Notes: a model not told the origin generated them from the letters alone. Counted from the first letter of the stretch, positions 16,911-25,430 are shown. The stretch is 38,295 bases of DNA from JBGSYN01 sp041750975 (GCA_041750975.1 JBGSYN010000053.1:1-38295), one strand, 5' to 3'. Program-made: numbers and translations.

Positions 16911-17884
16911 GCGGAGTGCAGCACTTGGAGATCGGCCGCGACGAGGCCGATTGGCGCTTCGACAAATGGTGCCGGCATCATTTTCCGGCGCTGAATCATG
17001 GCGCGCTGCAGCGCATGTTGCGGACCGGACAGTTTCGGCTCGACGGCAAAAGAGTGGCGGCCAAGGATCGGGTTGCGGCAGGTCAAACCGTGCGGGTGCC
17101 GCCGCTGGAGGAGGGCGATCGGTCGGTCGTGCCACGCCGGGCGGACCTCTCTCCCAGGGACGCCGATTTTATCCGCTCGAGGGTAGTGCATGAGGACGAT
17201 GATCTGATCGTGCTCGACAAGCCTGCCGGACTTGCGGTGCAGGGCGGGACCAAAACCCATCGCCATGTTGACGGCATGCTCGATGCGTTCGCCCGCAAGG
17301 GTGTTCGGCCGCGTCTGGTCCACAGGCTGGACCGCGAAACCAGCGGCCTGCTGGTGGTGGCGCGAACCCCCAAAAGCGCCCGCTATCTCGCTCAGGCCTT
17401 CAAGGACCATGAGATACGCAAACTCTACTGGGCCATCGTGATGGGCCGTGTGGTGGAAAAGCGCGGTGCGATCGATCTGGCGATCGGCAAGGATGGCCCA
17501 GAAGGCCGTGAGAAAATGAGCGCCGATGCGGATAAAACCAAGCGCGCCCGTACCGGCTTTCAGATCTGTCTTCGCGCCGGCAAGGTGGCGACTTGGCTTG
17601 GTCTGATGCCCGCAACGGGCCGGACCCATCAATTGCGCGCCCATTGCGCCGCTATCGGCCACCCCATTCTGGGCGATGCCAAATATGGCGGCGCCGGCCC
17701 CGATGATGCGCCGAGGGGTCTGATGCTGCATGCGCGTGCCCTCCGGCTGCGGCATCCCGATGGCCGGATGATGCAATGGACCGCGCCGGCAGGCCCCGAA
17801 CTCAAGGCCGGATTCACCTGGCTTGGAATCGAGCCCGAACCGGTCAGCGGCAGCCGGATCGAAGACTGGGAAGGCTTTTCTTGA
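16907..17884 (+). CDS. RluC/RluD-family 23S rRNA pseudouridine synthase
   Basis: It converts specific uridines in 23S rRNA to pseudouridine. The start is GTG 16907, overlapping the rarA stop. An S4 RNA-binding domain occupies about residues 20-75 (MLRTGQFRLDGKRVAAKDRV). The catalytic motif HRLDRETSGLLV has its Asp at about residue 142, and the later RTHQLRAHCAAIGHPILGD is typical of RluC/RluD. Length 325 residues. RluC is more likely than RluD, but the target uridines cannot be read from sequence. Confidence 0.9.
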   Translation: MSGVQHLEIGRDEADWRFDKWCRHHFPALNHGALQRMLRTGQFRLDGKRVAAKDRVAAGQTVRVPPLEEGDRSVVPRRADLSPRDADFIRSRVVHEDDDLIVLDKPAGLAVQGGTKTHRHVDGMLDAFARKGVRPRLVHRLDRETSGLLVVARTPKSARYLAQAFKDHEIRKLYWAIVMGRVVEKRGAIDLAIGKDGPEGREKMSADADKTKRARTGFQICLRAGKVATWLGLMPATGRTHQLRAHCAAIGHPILGDAKYGGAGPDDAPRGLMLHARALRLRHPDGRMMQWTAPAGPELKAGFTWLGIEPEPVSGSRIEDWEGFS

Positions 17885-18540
17885 GCATTCGTCTCGTCAT
17901 TTTCGATATCGACGGCACCCTCGTCGATAGTCAGCGGACCATCGTGTCCTGCGGCACCATGGCGTTCGAGGCTTGCGGTCTGGAGCCGCCCGCGCCTGAG
18001 GCCATTCGCCGGATCGTCGGCCTGTCGCTGTTGCCGGCCATGCAGCAGCTGCTCGGCTACGAGGATGAGCCGCTGGCAAGGCGTATTTCGGAGGCCTATC
18101 GCGACGCCTATCTGCGCTACCGCGAAAGGGCCGATTACAACGAGGCGATGTTCGATGGTGCGCGCGAGCTGCTGCAGGACCTGACTGCGCGCGAACTGAT
18201 CCTGGGCGTCGCCACCGGCAAGGCGATGCGCGGCCTTCGTGCAATCATCGAGCGCTACGATTTGCACGGCCTGTTCGTCACGCTGCAAACCGCCGACATC
18301 CACCCGAGCAAACCGCATCCCGCCATGCTTGAGGCAGCCCTGGCGGAGACCGGGAGCGTCGCCGGCGATGCCGTCTTCGTCGGCGACACCACCTTCGATA
18401 TCGAGATGGCGAGACAGGCGCGGGTGCTGCCGATCGGTGTCGCCTGGGGTAATCATCCGGCAGCAGAACTCGAGGCCGCGGGCGCCCATCGTGTCCTCCG
18501 GCAGTTTGGTGAATTGCTAGATATTCTAGATCGGTCGTGA
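17881..18540 (+). CDS. HAD-superfamily hydrolase, phosphoglycolate phosphatase-like
   Basis: A small-molecule phosphatase of the HAD superfamily, possibly acting on phosphoglycolate or on damaged or modified metabolites; the substrate is not known. Motif I is FDIDGTLVDS at the N-terminus with the nucleophile and acid Asp pair. Motif II lies in LGVATGKAMRGL, and Lys and motif III in HPSKPHPAML and VGDTTFDIEMA. The start TTG 17881 overlaps the previous stop (TTGA) and gives 219 residues. A longer frame into the previous gene was rejected because homology begins at this TTG. Confidence 0.88.
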   Translation: MSIRLVIFDIDGTLVDSQRTIVSCGTMAFEACGLEPPAPEAIRRIVGLSLLPAMQQLLGYEDEPLARRISEAYRDAYLRYRERADYNEAMFDGARELLQDLTARELILGVATGKAMRGLRAIIERYDLHGLFVTLQTADIHPSKPHPAMLEAALAETGSVAGDAVFVGDTTFDIEMARQARVLPIGVAWGNHPAAELEAAGAHRVLRQFGELLDILDRS

Positions 18541-19238
18541 AGCGCTTTTACAAGACCGCTACGATCGAAGGGTCGGATGGCCGATTCCAGGTGCTCCTGG
18601 ACGGCAAGTCGGTCAGGACTCCGGCGCGCAGCCCGCACGTCCTCCCAACCGAGGCATTGGCCGGGGCGATCGCCTGCGAGTGGAATGCAGTCGAAGACGA
18701 GATCCGCGCCGATGACATGCCGGTGACCAAACTCGCCAACTCCGTAACCGATCTGATGCCACAGCGTCGTCATGTGGCTGTTGCCGAAACCGCTGCCTTT
18801 GCGGAGACCGATCTGCTTTGTTATCGCGCCACGGCTCCTGCGGATCTCGTCGCCCGCCAGACCGCTGCATGGCAGCCATGGCTCGTTTGGTGCGCCGGGC
18901 ATCACGGCATCGAGCTCGAGGCTACCGCCGGCATGACACCCATTGCCCAGCCGCCTGCAGCCTTGTCTCGGGTGCAGGAGGTCATAACCGGGCTCGATGA
19001 CTGGCGGCTCGTTGCGATCCATAGTGCCACGCAGATCACCGGTTCGCTGATCCTTGCCCTCGCGTTGTTGGAGCAAAAATTGGCTGCATCCGAAGCCCAT
19101 GCGGCGTCCCTGCTCGACGAGCAATATACGATCGAGGTTTGGGGCCAGGAGATCGAGCAGGCGACACGGCACAGGAATCTGGCGCGCGATCTCGAGGGTG
19201 TGGCAGTGTTTCTCGAGGCGCTGCGGCAAGGGGACTGA
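18537..19238 (+). CDS. ATP12-family F1-ATPase assembly chaperone
   Basis: ATP12 binds the alpha subunit of F1-ATPase and prevents its aggregation before assembly; it is found in mitochondria and Alphaproteobacteria. The 233-residue protein begins MKRFYKTATI and shows VLLDGKSVRTPARSPHVLPT, then ACEWNAVEDEIRADDMPVTKLANSV, the diagnostic stretch. The start GTG 18537 overlaps the HAD stop. Its presence is one of the reasons to place the organism in Alphaproteobacteria. Three bases separate it from pccB. Confidence 0.93.
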   Translation: MKRFYKTATIEGSDGRFQVLLDGKSVRTPARSPHVLPTEALAGAIACEWNAVEDEIRADDMPVTKLANSVTDLMPQRRHVAVAETAAFAETDLLCYRATAPADLVARQTAAWQPWLVWCAGHHGIELEATAGMTPIAQPPAALSRVQEVITGLDDWRLVAIHSATQITGSLILALALLEQKLAASEAHAASLLDEQYTIEVWGQEIEQATRHRNLARDLEGVAVFLEALRQGD

Positions 19239-19241
19239 AGC

Positions 19242-20774
19242 TTGGAAGAGATCATTCGACGCCTCGACGAGAAACGGGCGGAAGCGCGGGTGGGCGGCGG
19301 CGGCCGACGGGTCGAGGCCCAGCATGGTCGGGGCAAACTCGCGGCGCGCGAGCGGGTGGCGCTGCTGCTCGATACGGGCTCGTTCGAAGAAACCGATATG
19401 TTCGTGACGCATCGCTGTACCGAGTTCGGCATGGCCGATCAGATGATCTCGGGCGATGGCGTGGTGACCGGCCAGGGCACGATCAATGGCCGCCTGGTCT
19501 TCGTTTTCAGCCAGGACTTCACGGTCTTCGGCGGCTCGCTGTCGGAGGCCCATGCAGAAAAGATCTGCAAGATCATGGATCGCGCCATGAAGGTGGGAGC
19601 GCCCGTGATCGGCATCAATGACAGCGGTGGGGCGAGGATCCAGGAAGGTGTCGCGAGCCTTGCCGGCTACGCCGAGGTCTTCCAACGCAACGTGCTGGCT
19701 TCGGGCGTGATCCCCCAGATCAGCGTGGTGATGGGCCCATGCGCCGGCGGTGCTGTGTATTCTCCCGCCATGACCGACATCATTTTCATGGTCCGCGACA
19801 CCGCCTACATGTTCGTCACCGGCCCGGACGTGGTCCGTACGGTGACCCGAGAGACTGTCAGTCATGAAGAGCTGGGTGGTGCCGCCACCCATACGCAGAA
19901 GTCGGGTGTCGCCGATCGGGCCTTCGACCATGATGTCGAGGCCCTGCATCAGGTCAGGCGATTGGTCGATTTCCTGCCTTCGAGCAATCGCGCCGAGGTG
20001 CCGTCATGGCCGACGGAAGATCCGGGCACACGTGACGAGCCGTCGCTCGATCGCCTGATCCCGGCCAATCCCAACAAGCCCTACGACATGATGGAGGTCA
20101 TTACCAAGACCGTCGACGAAGGCGATTTCTTCGAGCTTCGGCCCGACTACGCCCGCAATATTCTCACCGGATTCGGCAGGATCGACGGCTCGACCGTCGG
20201 CATTGTCGCCAATCAGCCGATGGTGCTTGCGGGCTGTCTCGACATCGACAGCGCCCGCAAGGCGGCGCGCTTTGTGAGGTTCTGCGACTGCTTCGATATC
20301 CCGCTTTTGACCTTCGTCGATGTGCCGGGCTTCCTGCCGGGAACCGCCCAGGAATATGGGGGGATCATCAGTCATGGTGCGAAGTTGCTCTACGCCTATG
20401 CCGAAGCGACGGTGCCCAAAGTCACGGTCATCACCCGAAAAGCCTATGGCGGCGCCTATGACGTCATGGCCTCGAAGCATTTGCGGGGCGACGTCAATCT
20501 GGCCTGGCCTACCGCCGAAATCGCTGTGATGGGCCCGAAGGGTGCGGTGGAGATCATTTTTCGCCGCGACCTCGACGATGCCGAAAAGATCGCAAAGCAC
20601 GCCGAAGGCTATCGTGAGCGCTTCGCCAATCCGTTCGTCGCGGCCAGCCGCGGCTTCATCGATGACGTGATCATGCCGCATGGCACCCGCCGCCGCGTCG
20701 CCGCGTCGCTTCGCTGGCTGCGCGGCAAGAAACTCGATAATCCCTGGAAGAAACACGGCAATATCCCGCTATGA
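19242..20774 (+). CDS. pccB: Propionyl-CoA carboxylase beta subunit (carboxyltransferase)
   Basis: The carboxyltransferase subunit moves CO2 from biotin to propionyl-CoA to give methylmalonyl-CoA, part of propionate, odd-chain fatty acid and amino acid breakdown. The 510-residue protein shows DSGGARIQEGVASL and GPCAGGAVYSPA in the N-terminal CoA half. The C-terminal carboxybiotin half has VDVPGFLPGTAQEYGG, RKAYGGAYDVMASK and GPKGAVEII. The start is TTG 19242 (EEIIRRLDEKRAEAR), which fits the family. pccA lies 1.2 kb downstream on the same strand. Confidence 0.95.
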   Translation: MEEIIRRLDEKRAEARVGGGGRRVEAQHGRGKLAARERVALLLDTGSFEETDMFVTHRCTEFGMADQMISGDGVVTGQGTINGRLVFVFSQDFTVFGGSLSEAHAEKICKIMDRAMKVGAPVIGINDSGGARIQEGVASLAGYAEVFQRNVLASGVIPQISVVMGPCAGGAVYSPAMTDIIFMVRDTAYMFVTGPDVVRTVTRETVSHEELGGAATHTQKSGVADRAFDHDVEALHQVRRLVDFLPSSNRAEVPSWPTEDPGTRDEPSLDRLIPANPNKPYDMMEVITKTVDEGDFFELRPDYARNILTGFGRIDGSTVGIVANQPMVLAGCLDIDSARKAARFVRFCDCFDIPLLTFVDVPGFLPGTAQEYGGIISHGAKLLYAYAEATVPKVTVITRKAYGGAYDVMASKHLRGDVNLAWPTAEIAVMGPKGAVEIIFRRDLDDAEKIAKHAEGYRERFANPFVAASRGFIDDVIMPHGTRRRVAASLRWLRGKKLDNPWKKHGNIPL

Positions 20775-20840
20775 TCTACGCTAGGCGGTGCTGTTTGTTA
20801 GAATGCTTGCGTTGATACATCGAGAATAACCCGTAAAACG

Positions 20841-20871
20841 ATGATTCCATGGATACTTCTAGACGAATCAT
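20841..20871. repeat. Inverted repeat in the AT-rich gap after pccB
   Basis: ATGATTC (20841-20847) and GAATCAT (20865-20871) are perfect 7-base inverted repeats around a 17-base centre, in the 235-base gap between pccB and the next small gene. Both arms hold GANTC, the CcrM methylation site of Alphaproteobacteria. The rest of the gap is AT-richer than its surroundings and shows no convincing promoter boxes. Confidence 0.3.
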
Positions 20872-21009
20872 AGGTCCCAGTTTCAGGCGCAATGTTTTTT
20901 GGTGATATTTTGAGGTATTTGTTTATGTTTGAAATCAATAGATGGGTCCGCCGCTGTGCCGCCCGGTATTAGATGACCTTCCGGTCCCAACAAAAAAGGA
21001 GACAGCAAA

Positions 21010-21255
21010 ATGGATCTCGTCGAGAAACTCCCAACTATGGAGACAGAGTCTTTGTCGGCGCTTCTTGAGAACGCTGAGCGGCTTGAGCAATCGGGTACCA
21101 AAGCCCAAAAGAGTGCTGCGACCGAATTGATCCCCGCCCTACAGGCGGAATTGGTAGAACGGCAGGCCGCCAAGCTTGCCGCATCCGCCGCCAAACGGTC
21201 GGAGGCGACGGCCAATCGCACTGCGGCCAAGCGTGCGGCAAAAAGCGAGACCTAG
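21010..21255 (+). CDS. Small Ala/Lys-rich hypothetical protein
   Basis: Not recognised. The 81-residue product has a helical N-terminal half (SALLENAERLEQSGTKAQKS) and a C-terminal half made almost only of Ala, Lys, Arg, Glu and Thr. It has no membrane segment, signal peptide or Cys. It starts at ATG 21010 behind a good ribosome binding site (AAAAAGGAG at about 20993-21001), the best reason to think it is translated. It lies between pccB and pccA on the same strand, so it may belong to the carboxylase locus, but no function follows. Confidence 0.65.
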   Translation: MDLVEKLPTMETESLSALLENAERLEQSGTKAQKSAATELIPALQAELVERQAAKLAASAAKRSEATANRTAAKRAAKSET

Positions 21256-21274
21256 GTCCGAAACGACCTCGCTT
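21243..21274 (+). terminator. Possible weak terminator hairpin after the small gene
   Basis: AGGTC, loop CGAAAC, GACCT, enclosed by AAGCG/CGCTT with a bulge, overlaps the stop codon at 21253-21255. There is no T tract. It may shield the small gene's transcript from reading into the opposite-strand Uma2 gene. Confidence 0.3.
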
Positions 21275-21300
21275 GTAACCCGTTACCGCACGCTCACACC

Positions 21301-21852
21301 CTACAAGGTCGTGTTGCGATAGGTATCGTCGAGCCGAATTGCGCTTTCAAGTACGGGGCTCGTAAAATCGGCTGAGCCGATCAGGTCGCGGCCGATCCAG
21401 CCCGCGTCTTCGCGGACCCAAACCTGAAGCCAGCGCCGTTCGCTGTCGACGATCCAGATTTCCAAGACCGTCGGCAAGCCTTTGTAGGCGTCCAGCTTCC
21501 GCCCAAGGTCGTGCTGGCGCGTCGAGGGAGAAAGAACTTCGACGATCAGGACCGGCGCTTCGATCGTCTTCGACCTGCTCGGATCGGAGCAAGTCGCGGC
21601 GAGGTCCGCTTGAAAGAAGGTGTCGTCGTCGATGGCAATACCGGCATCGGATTGAGCCCGGCAAGGGGCGCGCTGGCGGAGCCGGGACTGGATCTCGAAA
21701 CTGCAATTGGCGACAATCTCGCCATGAGTGGTTTGTGCCGGCGCCATCGAATGGGGGATGCCGTCGATGAGCTCGTAGCGCGTGTCGGGCTCGCCTTCGA
21801 ACTCGAGAAATTCCTCGACGGTCATGCGCTGGTCTTCAGCACGATCGGCCAT
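21301..21852 (-). CDS. Uma2 family (DUF820) PD-(D/E)xK nuclease-like protein
   Basis: Uma2 proteins have a restriction-endonuclease fold; their biological role is unknown and some are thought to belong to mobile DNA. The 183-residue product shows TVEEFLEFEGEPDTRYELIDG at the N-terminus. The core follows: EAPVLIVEVLSPSTRQHDLG with the acidic active-site residue, then GRKLDAYKGLPTVLEIWIVD with the Lys. An AGGAG lies 9 bases upstream of the ATG. It is transcribed against both neighbours, splitting the pccB-pccA locus, which suggests later insertion. Confidence 0.85.
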   Translation of the reverse strand: MADRAEDQRMTVEEFLEFEGEPDTRYELIDGIPHSMAPAQTTHGEIVANCSFEIQSRLRQRAPCRAQSDAGIAIDDDTFFQADLAATCSDPSRSKTIEAPVLIVEVLSPSTRQHDLGRKLDAYKGLPTVLEIWIVDSERRWLQVWVREDAGWIGRDLIGSADFTSPVLESAIRLDDTYRNTTL

Positions 21853-21978
21853 GGCTTGAACTCCTGATGCGCCATCATCTTAGCGCAATTCGCCTCGCGC
21901 CGCCAATTCACACGAGGATGCTGGCAGAACGGGCGTCCGGATGCTAACGGGATTCGGTTCTGTTGTCCCTGGAGGCCC

Positions 21979-23997
21979 ATGTTTCGAAAAATCCTGATCG
22001 CCAATCGCGGCGAGATCGCCTGTCGTATCATCCGCAGCTGCAAGCGATTGGATATCGCGACCGTGGCGATCCATTCGGATGCCGACGCGGAAGCGCTCCA
22101 TGTGCGCCTTGCGGGCGAAGCCGTCGCGGTCGGACCTGCTGCGGCAAGCAGGAGCTACCTCTCGATCGATGCCGTGATCGAGGCCTGCCGGCAGAGCGGG
22201 GCCGAGGCGGTTCACCCGGGCTATGGCTTTCTTTCCGAGAACGGCGACTTCATCGAAGCTGTCGAAGCTGCGGGCATCGTCTTTATCGGCCCGCCTTCGG
22301 CTGCCGTCCGGGCAATGGGCGACAAGATCACCTCGAAGCGGCTTGCCGAAAAGGCGGGGGTCAACACGATTCCCGGTCATCCGGGGCCGGTCGAAGACGT
22401 GGATGAAGCCCAGGCGATTGCCCAAACCATCGGCTACCCTTTGATGATCAAGGCCGCGGCAGGCGGCGGCGGCAAGGGAATGCGGGTCGTGCACGATGGT
22501 ACCGGCCTCGCCGAGGGACTGAAACGCACGCGATCCGAAGCCAAATCGGCCTTTGGCGACGCGCGCGTCTTCCTCGAAAAGTTCGTGACGGACCCCAGGC
22601 ACATCGAAATCCAGGTGCTGGCCGATGGTCAGGGCAACATCGTGCATCTCTTCGAGCGCGAATGCTCGGTGCAGCGGCGTCACCAGAAGGTCATCGAGGA
22701 AGCGCCGTCGCCCTTTCTCGATGACGCCACACGCCGGGCCATGGGTGCGCAGGCGGTGCGGCTTGCCGAGCGCGTCGGCTACGTCTCGGCGGGAACGGTC
22801 GAGTTCGTCGTCGACGCCGACTGCAATTTCTACTTTCTGGAGATGAACACGCGCCTCCAGGTTGAGCACCCGGTGACCGAATGCGTAACCGGCATCGATC
22901 TGGTCGAGCAGATGATCCGGATCGCCGCCGGCGAGGCCTTGCCGTTCCGCCAGGATGACCTCCGGCTCGATGGCTGGGCGATGGAGGCGCGCCTCTATGC
23001 CGAGGACCCGGCCCGGGGATTTCTGCCCTCGACCGGCCGGTTGCGACGCTACCGGGAGCCTGAAGGCCAAGGCATTCGGATCGATAGCGGCGTCGACGAG
23101 GGCTCGGAAATCTCGGTCCATTACGATCCGATGATCGCCAAGGTGATCGCCGACGGTCCCGACCGCGAGACGGCGCGGTCCCGCTTGTCTGCGGCCCTTG
23201 AGGCGTTCGTCGTGCGCGGCCCGGAAACCAATGCGTCCTTCCTGACGGCGCTGCTCAATCATCCGAACTTCGTTGCGGGCGATCTCACGACGAACTTCAT
23301 CGATACCCATTTCAGCGCGGGCGCGAGCTTCGTCGAGCCGGAGACGAAGGTGAGGCATGAGCTTGCGGCCATCGCGGTGGCGATGCAAATGAAGCTGGCG
23401 CATCGGGCCTCGCGGATCAGCGGGACGCTTCCGGGCTGGATCTATTGCCCCGACAAGGATTGGTGCGTCCTCTTGGAGGCTGAGCCGATCGCGATCCGTC
23501 TTGAAGCCCCTGATACCTACCGTGCCGATGGTGAAGCGTTCGAGATCGCTCTCGACTGGCGTCCCGGCGAGCTTCTCGCCCGGGCCGTCGTCAATGGCCG
23601 TCGGGTTCTGCTACAGGCCGACCCACTGACCGAAGGCTTCGTGCTGCGGCATCGGGGTGCGGTCCTGCGAGCCATCGTCAGAACCCAGTTCGCAGCCGAC
23701 CTCGTCGCCCGCATGCCGCGAAAGGCCCAGGCCGATCGCCGCCAGCTCCTGACCTCGCCGATGCCCGGCCAGATCGTCTCGATCGCCGTAGCACCTGGAG
23801 ACACGGTCGAAGCCGGCCAGGAACTCTGCGTGCTCGAAGCCATGAAAATGGAGAATGTGCTGCGGGCCGAAGGCGCGGGCGTCATCGATGACGTCAGGGT
23901 CCAGCCGCGGGATAATGTGCAGGTTGACGACATCCTCCTGACCTTCAAGGAACCGGCCCGAGAAAGCGCCCAGCCACCCGCCAAGGAACCGGTATGA
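21979..23997 (+). CDS. pccA: Propionyl-CoA carboxylase alpha subunit (biotin carboxylase plus biotin carrier)
   Basis: This subunit carboxylates its own biotin using ATP and bicarbonate and hands it to PccB. The 672-residue protein begins FRKILIANRGEIACRIIR. Its ATP-grasp domain has AAAGGGGKGMRVVHDG and the catalytic EMNTRLQVEHPVTE. A central linker domain follows. The C-terminal carrier domain has EAMKMEN with the biotinylated Lys at about residue 623. GGAGG lies 9 bases upstream of the ATG. The stop overlaps the next gene by 4 bases. Other acyl-CoA substrates are possible, but pairing with pccB favours propionyl-CoA. Confidence 0.94.
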   Translation: MFRKILIANRGEIACRIIRSCKRLDIATVAIHSDADAEALHVRLAGEAVAVGPAAASRSYLSIDAVIEACRQSGAEAVHPGYGFLSENGDFIEAVEAAGIVFIGPPSAAVRAMGDKITSKRLAEKAGVNTIPGHPGPVEDVDEAQAIAQTIGYPLMIKAAAGGGGKGMRVVHDGTGLAEGLKRTRSEAKSAFGDARVFLEKFVTDPRHIEIQVLADGQGNIVHLFERECSVQRRHQKVIEEAPSPFLDDATRRAMGAQAVRLAERVGYVSAGTVEFVVDADCNFYFLEMNTRLQVEHPVTECVTGIDLVEQMIRIAAGEALPFRQDDLRLDGWAMEARLYAEDPARGFLPSTGRLRRYREPEGQGIRIDSGVDEGSEISVHYDPMIAKVIADGPDRETARSRLSAALEAFVVRGPETNASFLTALLNHPNFVAGDLTTNFIDTHFSAGASFVEPETKVRHELAAIAVAMQMKLAHRASRISGTLPGWIYCPDKDWCVLLEAEPIAIRLEAPDTYRADGEAFEIALDWRPGELLARAVVNGRRVLLQADPLTEGFVLRHRGAVLRAIVRTQFAADLVARMPRKAQADRRQLLTSPMPGQIVSIAVAPGDTVEAGQELCVLEAMKMENVLRAEGAGVIDDVRVQPRDNVQVDDILLTFKEPARESAQPPAKEPV

Positions 23998-24767
23998 CGA
24001 CGATCGCAAGCTGGAACGTCAATTCCATCAAGGCGCGGCTGCCCAACGTCCTCGATTGGCTCCAATCGGCAGCACCCGACATCGTGCTCTTGCAGGAGAT
24101 CAAATGCGTCGACGCCAATTTTCCCCGAACCGAGATCGAGGATCTGGGATATAATGTCGAGACTTACGGCCAGAAGAGCTACAACGGCGTCGCGATTTTG
24201 AGCAAACGCCCGATCGAGGTGGTCCGTCGCGGCCTGCCCGGCGCCGATGACGACGAGCAGGCGCGCTACCTCGAAGCCGAGATCGAGGACCTTCGGGTGG
24301 CCTCGATCTATCTGCCTAACGGCAATCCGGTCGACAGCGAGAAATATCCCTACAAGCTTCGATGGCTCAAACGCCTGCAGCATCACGCAGCCGATCTCCT
24401 TGAAGAGGAATGTAGTCTGGTCCTGGGCGGCGACTACAATGTCATCCCGGAGCCGCGCGACTGCTACGATCCGGCGGATTGGGAAGACGACGCTCTCTTC
24501 AAGCTCGAGACCCGGGAGGCGTTTCGCAGCTTCGCCCATCAAGGGCTCTACGACGCCTTTCGGATCAGCGAGCCCGATACCGAGGGCGCCTACACCTTCT
24601 GGGACTATCAGGGCGGACGCTGGCAGCGCGGCGAGGGCATCCGGATCGATCACCTGATGCTCTCGCCCCAGGCTGCCGACCGTCTCGACCTTGCCTGGAT
24701 CGACAAGGATCCCCGCGCCCAACCCAAAGCCTCGGACCACACCCCGATCCTCGCGAAATTGAGCTGA
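23994..24767 (+). CDS. xth: Exonuclease III (AP endonuclease family 1)
   Basis: It cleaves DNA at abasic sites and removes 3' blocking groups in base excision repair. The 257-residue protein shows IASWNVNSIKARLPN, the Mg-binding Glu in LLQEIKC, GGDYNVIPEPRDCYDP and the C-terminal catalytic SDHTPI. The product GYNVETYGQKSYNGVAILS fits the xthA type. It overlaps the end of pccA by 4 bases, so it is translated from the pccA message. Confidence 0.94.
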   Translation: MTTIASWNVNSIKARLPNVLDWLQSAAPDIVLLQEIKCVDANFPRTEIEDLGYNVETYGQKSYNGVAILSKRPIEVVRRGLPGADDDEQARYLEAEIEDLRVASIYLPNGNPVDSEKYPYKLRWLKRLQHHAADLLEEECSLVLGGDYNVIPEPRDCYDPADWEDDALFKLETREAFRSFAHQGLYDAFRISEPDTEGAYTFWDYQGGRWQRGEGIRIDHLMLSPQAADRLDLAWIDKDPRAQPKASDHTPILAKLS

Positions 24768-24793
24768 GACGCCAAGCACTGAGACGCCAAGCA
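24764..24793 (+). repeat. Perfect 15-bp tandem duplication at the end of xth
   Basis: CTGAGACGCCAAGCA occurs twice in a row at 24764-24778 and 24779-24793. The first copy contains the xth stop codon. It looks like a recent slippage duplication with no effect on the protein. Confidence 0.8.
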
Positions 24794-24854
24794 CAGGCCA
24801 CCAAATGCACGGACGCGAAGCAAGAAGACCGGGCCAATTCAAAACGGCAAGAAA

Positions 24855-25109
24855 GTGGCAACGTCGCGCCAAAAATTCGAAAATGAAGCAACGGGAGTTT
24901 CTAGAAAAAGCGACGCGGAAACTCCGCCGCTAATGATCAGGAATAGACAAAGCAGCGAAGGAGGATTTGCGAAAGCCCTTTCGAAACCCCTCGACAAGCT
25001 CGATCGACGGGCTTGGGAGGCGGCAAATCCACCCCTTCTCAAAACCAAAGGCAAGACTGCTCCGCCCAAGTTGTCGGGTGTCGATACTCGCCCAGGTTCC
25101 GGCAAATAG
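24855..25109 (+). CDS. Doubtful small ORF, hypothetical
   Basis: An 84-residue frame opening with GTG and rich in Lys, Pro, Ala and Arg (for example FAKALSKPLDKLDRRAWEAA). No domain, signal or ribosome binding site is evident. The opposite strand is also open over the same interval, and two other + frames are open nearby. It may be a chance frame or part of a decayed repeat. This is the only possible gene in the 24768-25430 interval; the rest holds inverted repeats. Confidence 0.25.
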   Translation: MATSRQKFENEATGVSRKSDAETPPLMIRNRQSSEGGFAKALSKPLDKLDRRAWEAANPPLLKTKGKTAPPKLSGVDTRPGSGK

Positions 25110-25144
25110 CAGCGGACCACCAATCCACTACAATCATGGGGTTA

Positions 25145-25196
25145 GTGGTACGCAGAACATTCACCGGCGGCGAACCTTCCGTCGAAATCGTACCAC
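25145..25196. repeat. Inverted repeat GTGGTACG...CGTACCAC
   Basis: Perfect 8-base arms at 25145-25152 and 25189-25196 enclose 36 bases. It lies directly before a larger nested inverted repeat, in a non-coding stretch. Confidence 0.55.
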
Positions 25197-25222
25197 CAGG
25201 AGCGTCGGCGCAATCACCCCAG

Positions 25223-25293
25223 CCTCTGGAACTTCACATGTCAAAAGAGCAAATCGAGATCTGATCTCGATGTTTTGACTTTAGTTCCAGAGG
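25223..25293. repeat. Nested 71-bp inverted repeat
   Basis: Three pairs of perfect arms share one centre. CCTCTGGAACT (25223-25233) pairs with AGTTCCAGAGG (25283-25293). TCAAAA (25241-25246) pairs with TTTTGA (25273-25278). ATCGAGATC (25253-25261) pairs with GATCTCGAT (25263-25271), one base apart. As RNA it would form a long interrupted hairpin; as DNA it is a near-palindrome. No coding frame explains it. It could be a small RNA, a processed repeat of the REP/BIME kind, or a recombination site. Confidence 0.7.
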
Positions 25294-25296
25294 GTT

Positions 25297-25316
25297 AAGA
25301 AAAGCTTAATTTTCTT
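25297..25316. repeat. AT-rich hairpin AAGAAAA / TTTTCTT
   Basis: Perfect 7-base arms with a 6-base loop (GCTTAA) lie 3 bases after the nested inverted repeat. On either strand the stem ends in a T- or A-rich run, so it could end transcription weakly. Confidence 0.5.
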
Positions 25317-25430
25317 GCCGGCTCGACGAGAAAGCACACTTCGCCTTCCGAGGGTGCTCAAAGAATTGATCCGCTGCTAATCCGGTGATGCCGGCAGCCT
25401 CAGCTACCGCGGGATCTCGTCCGTTCCTCG

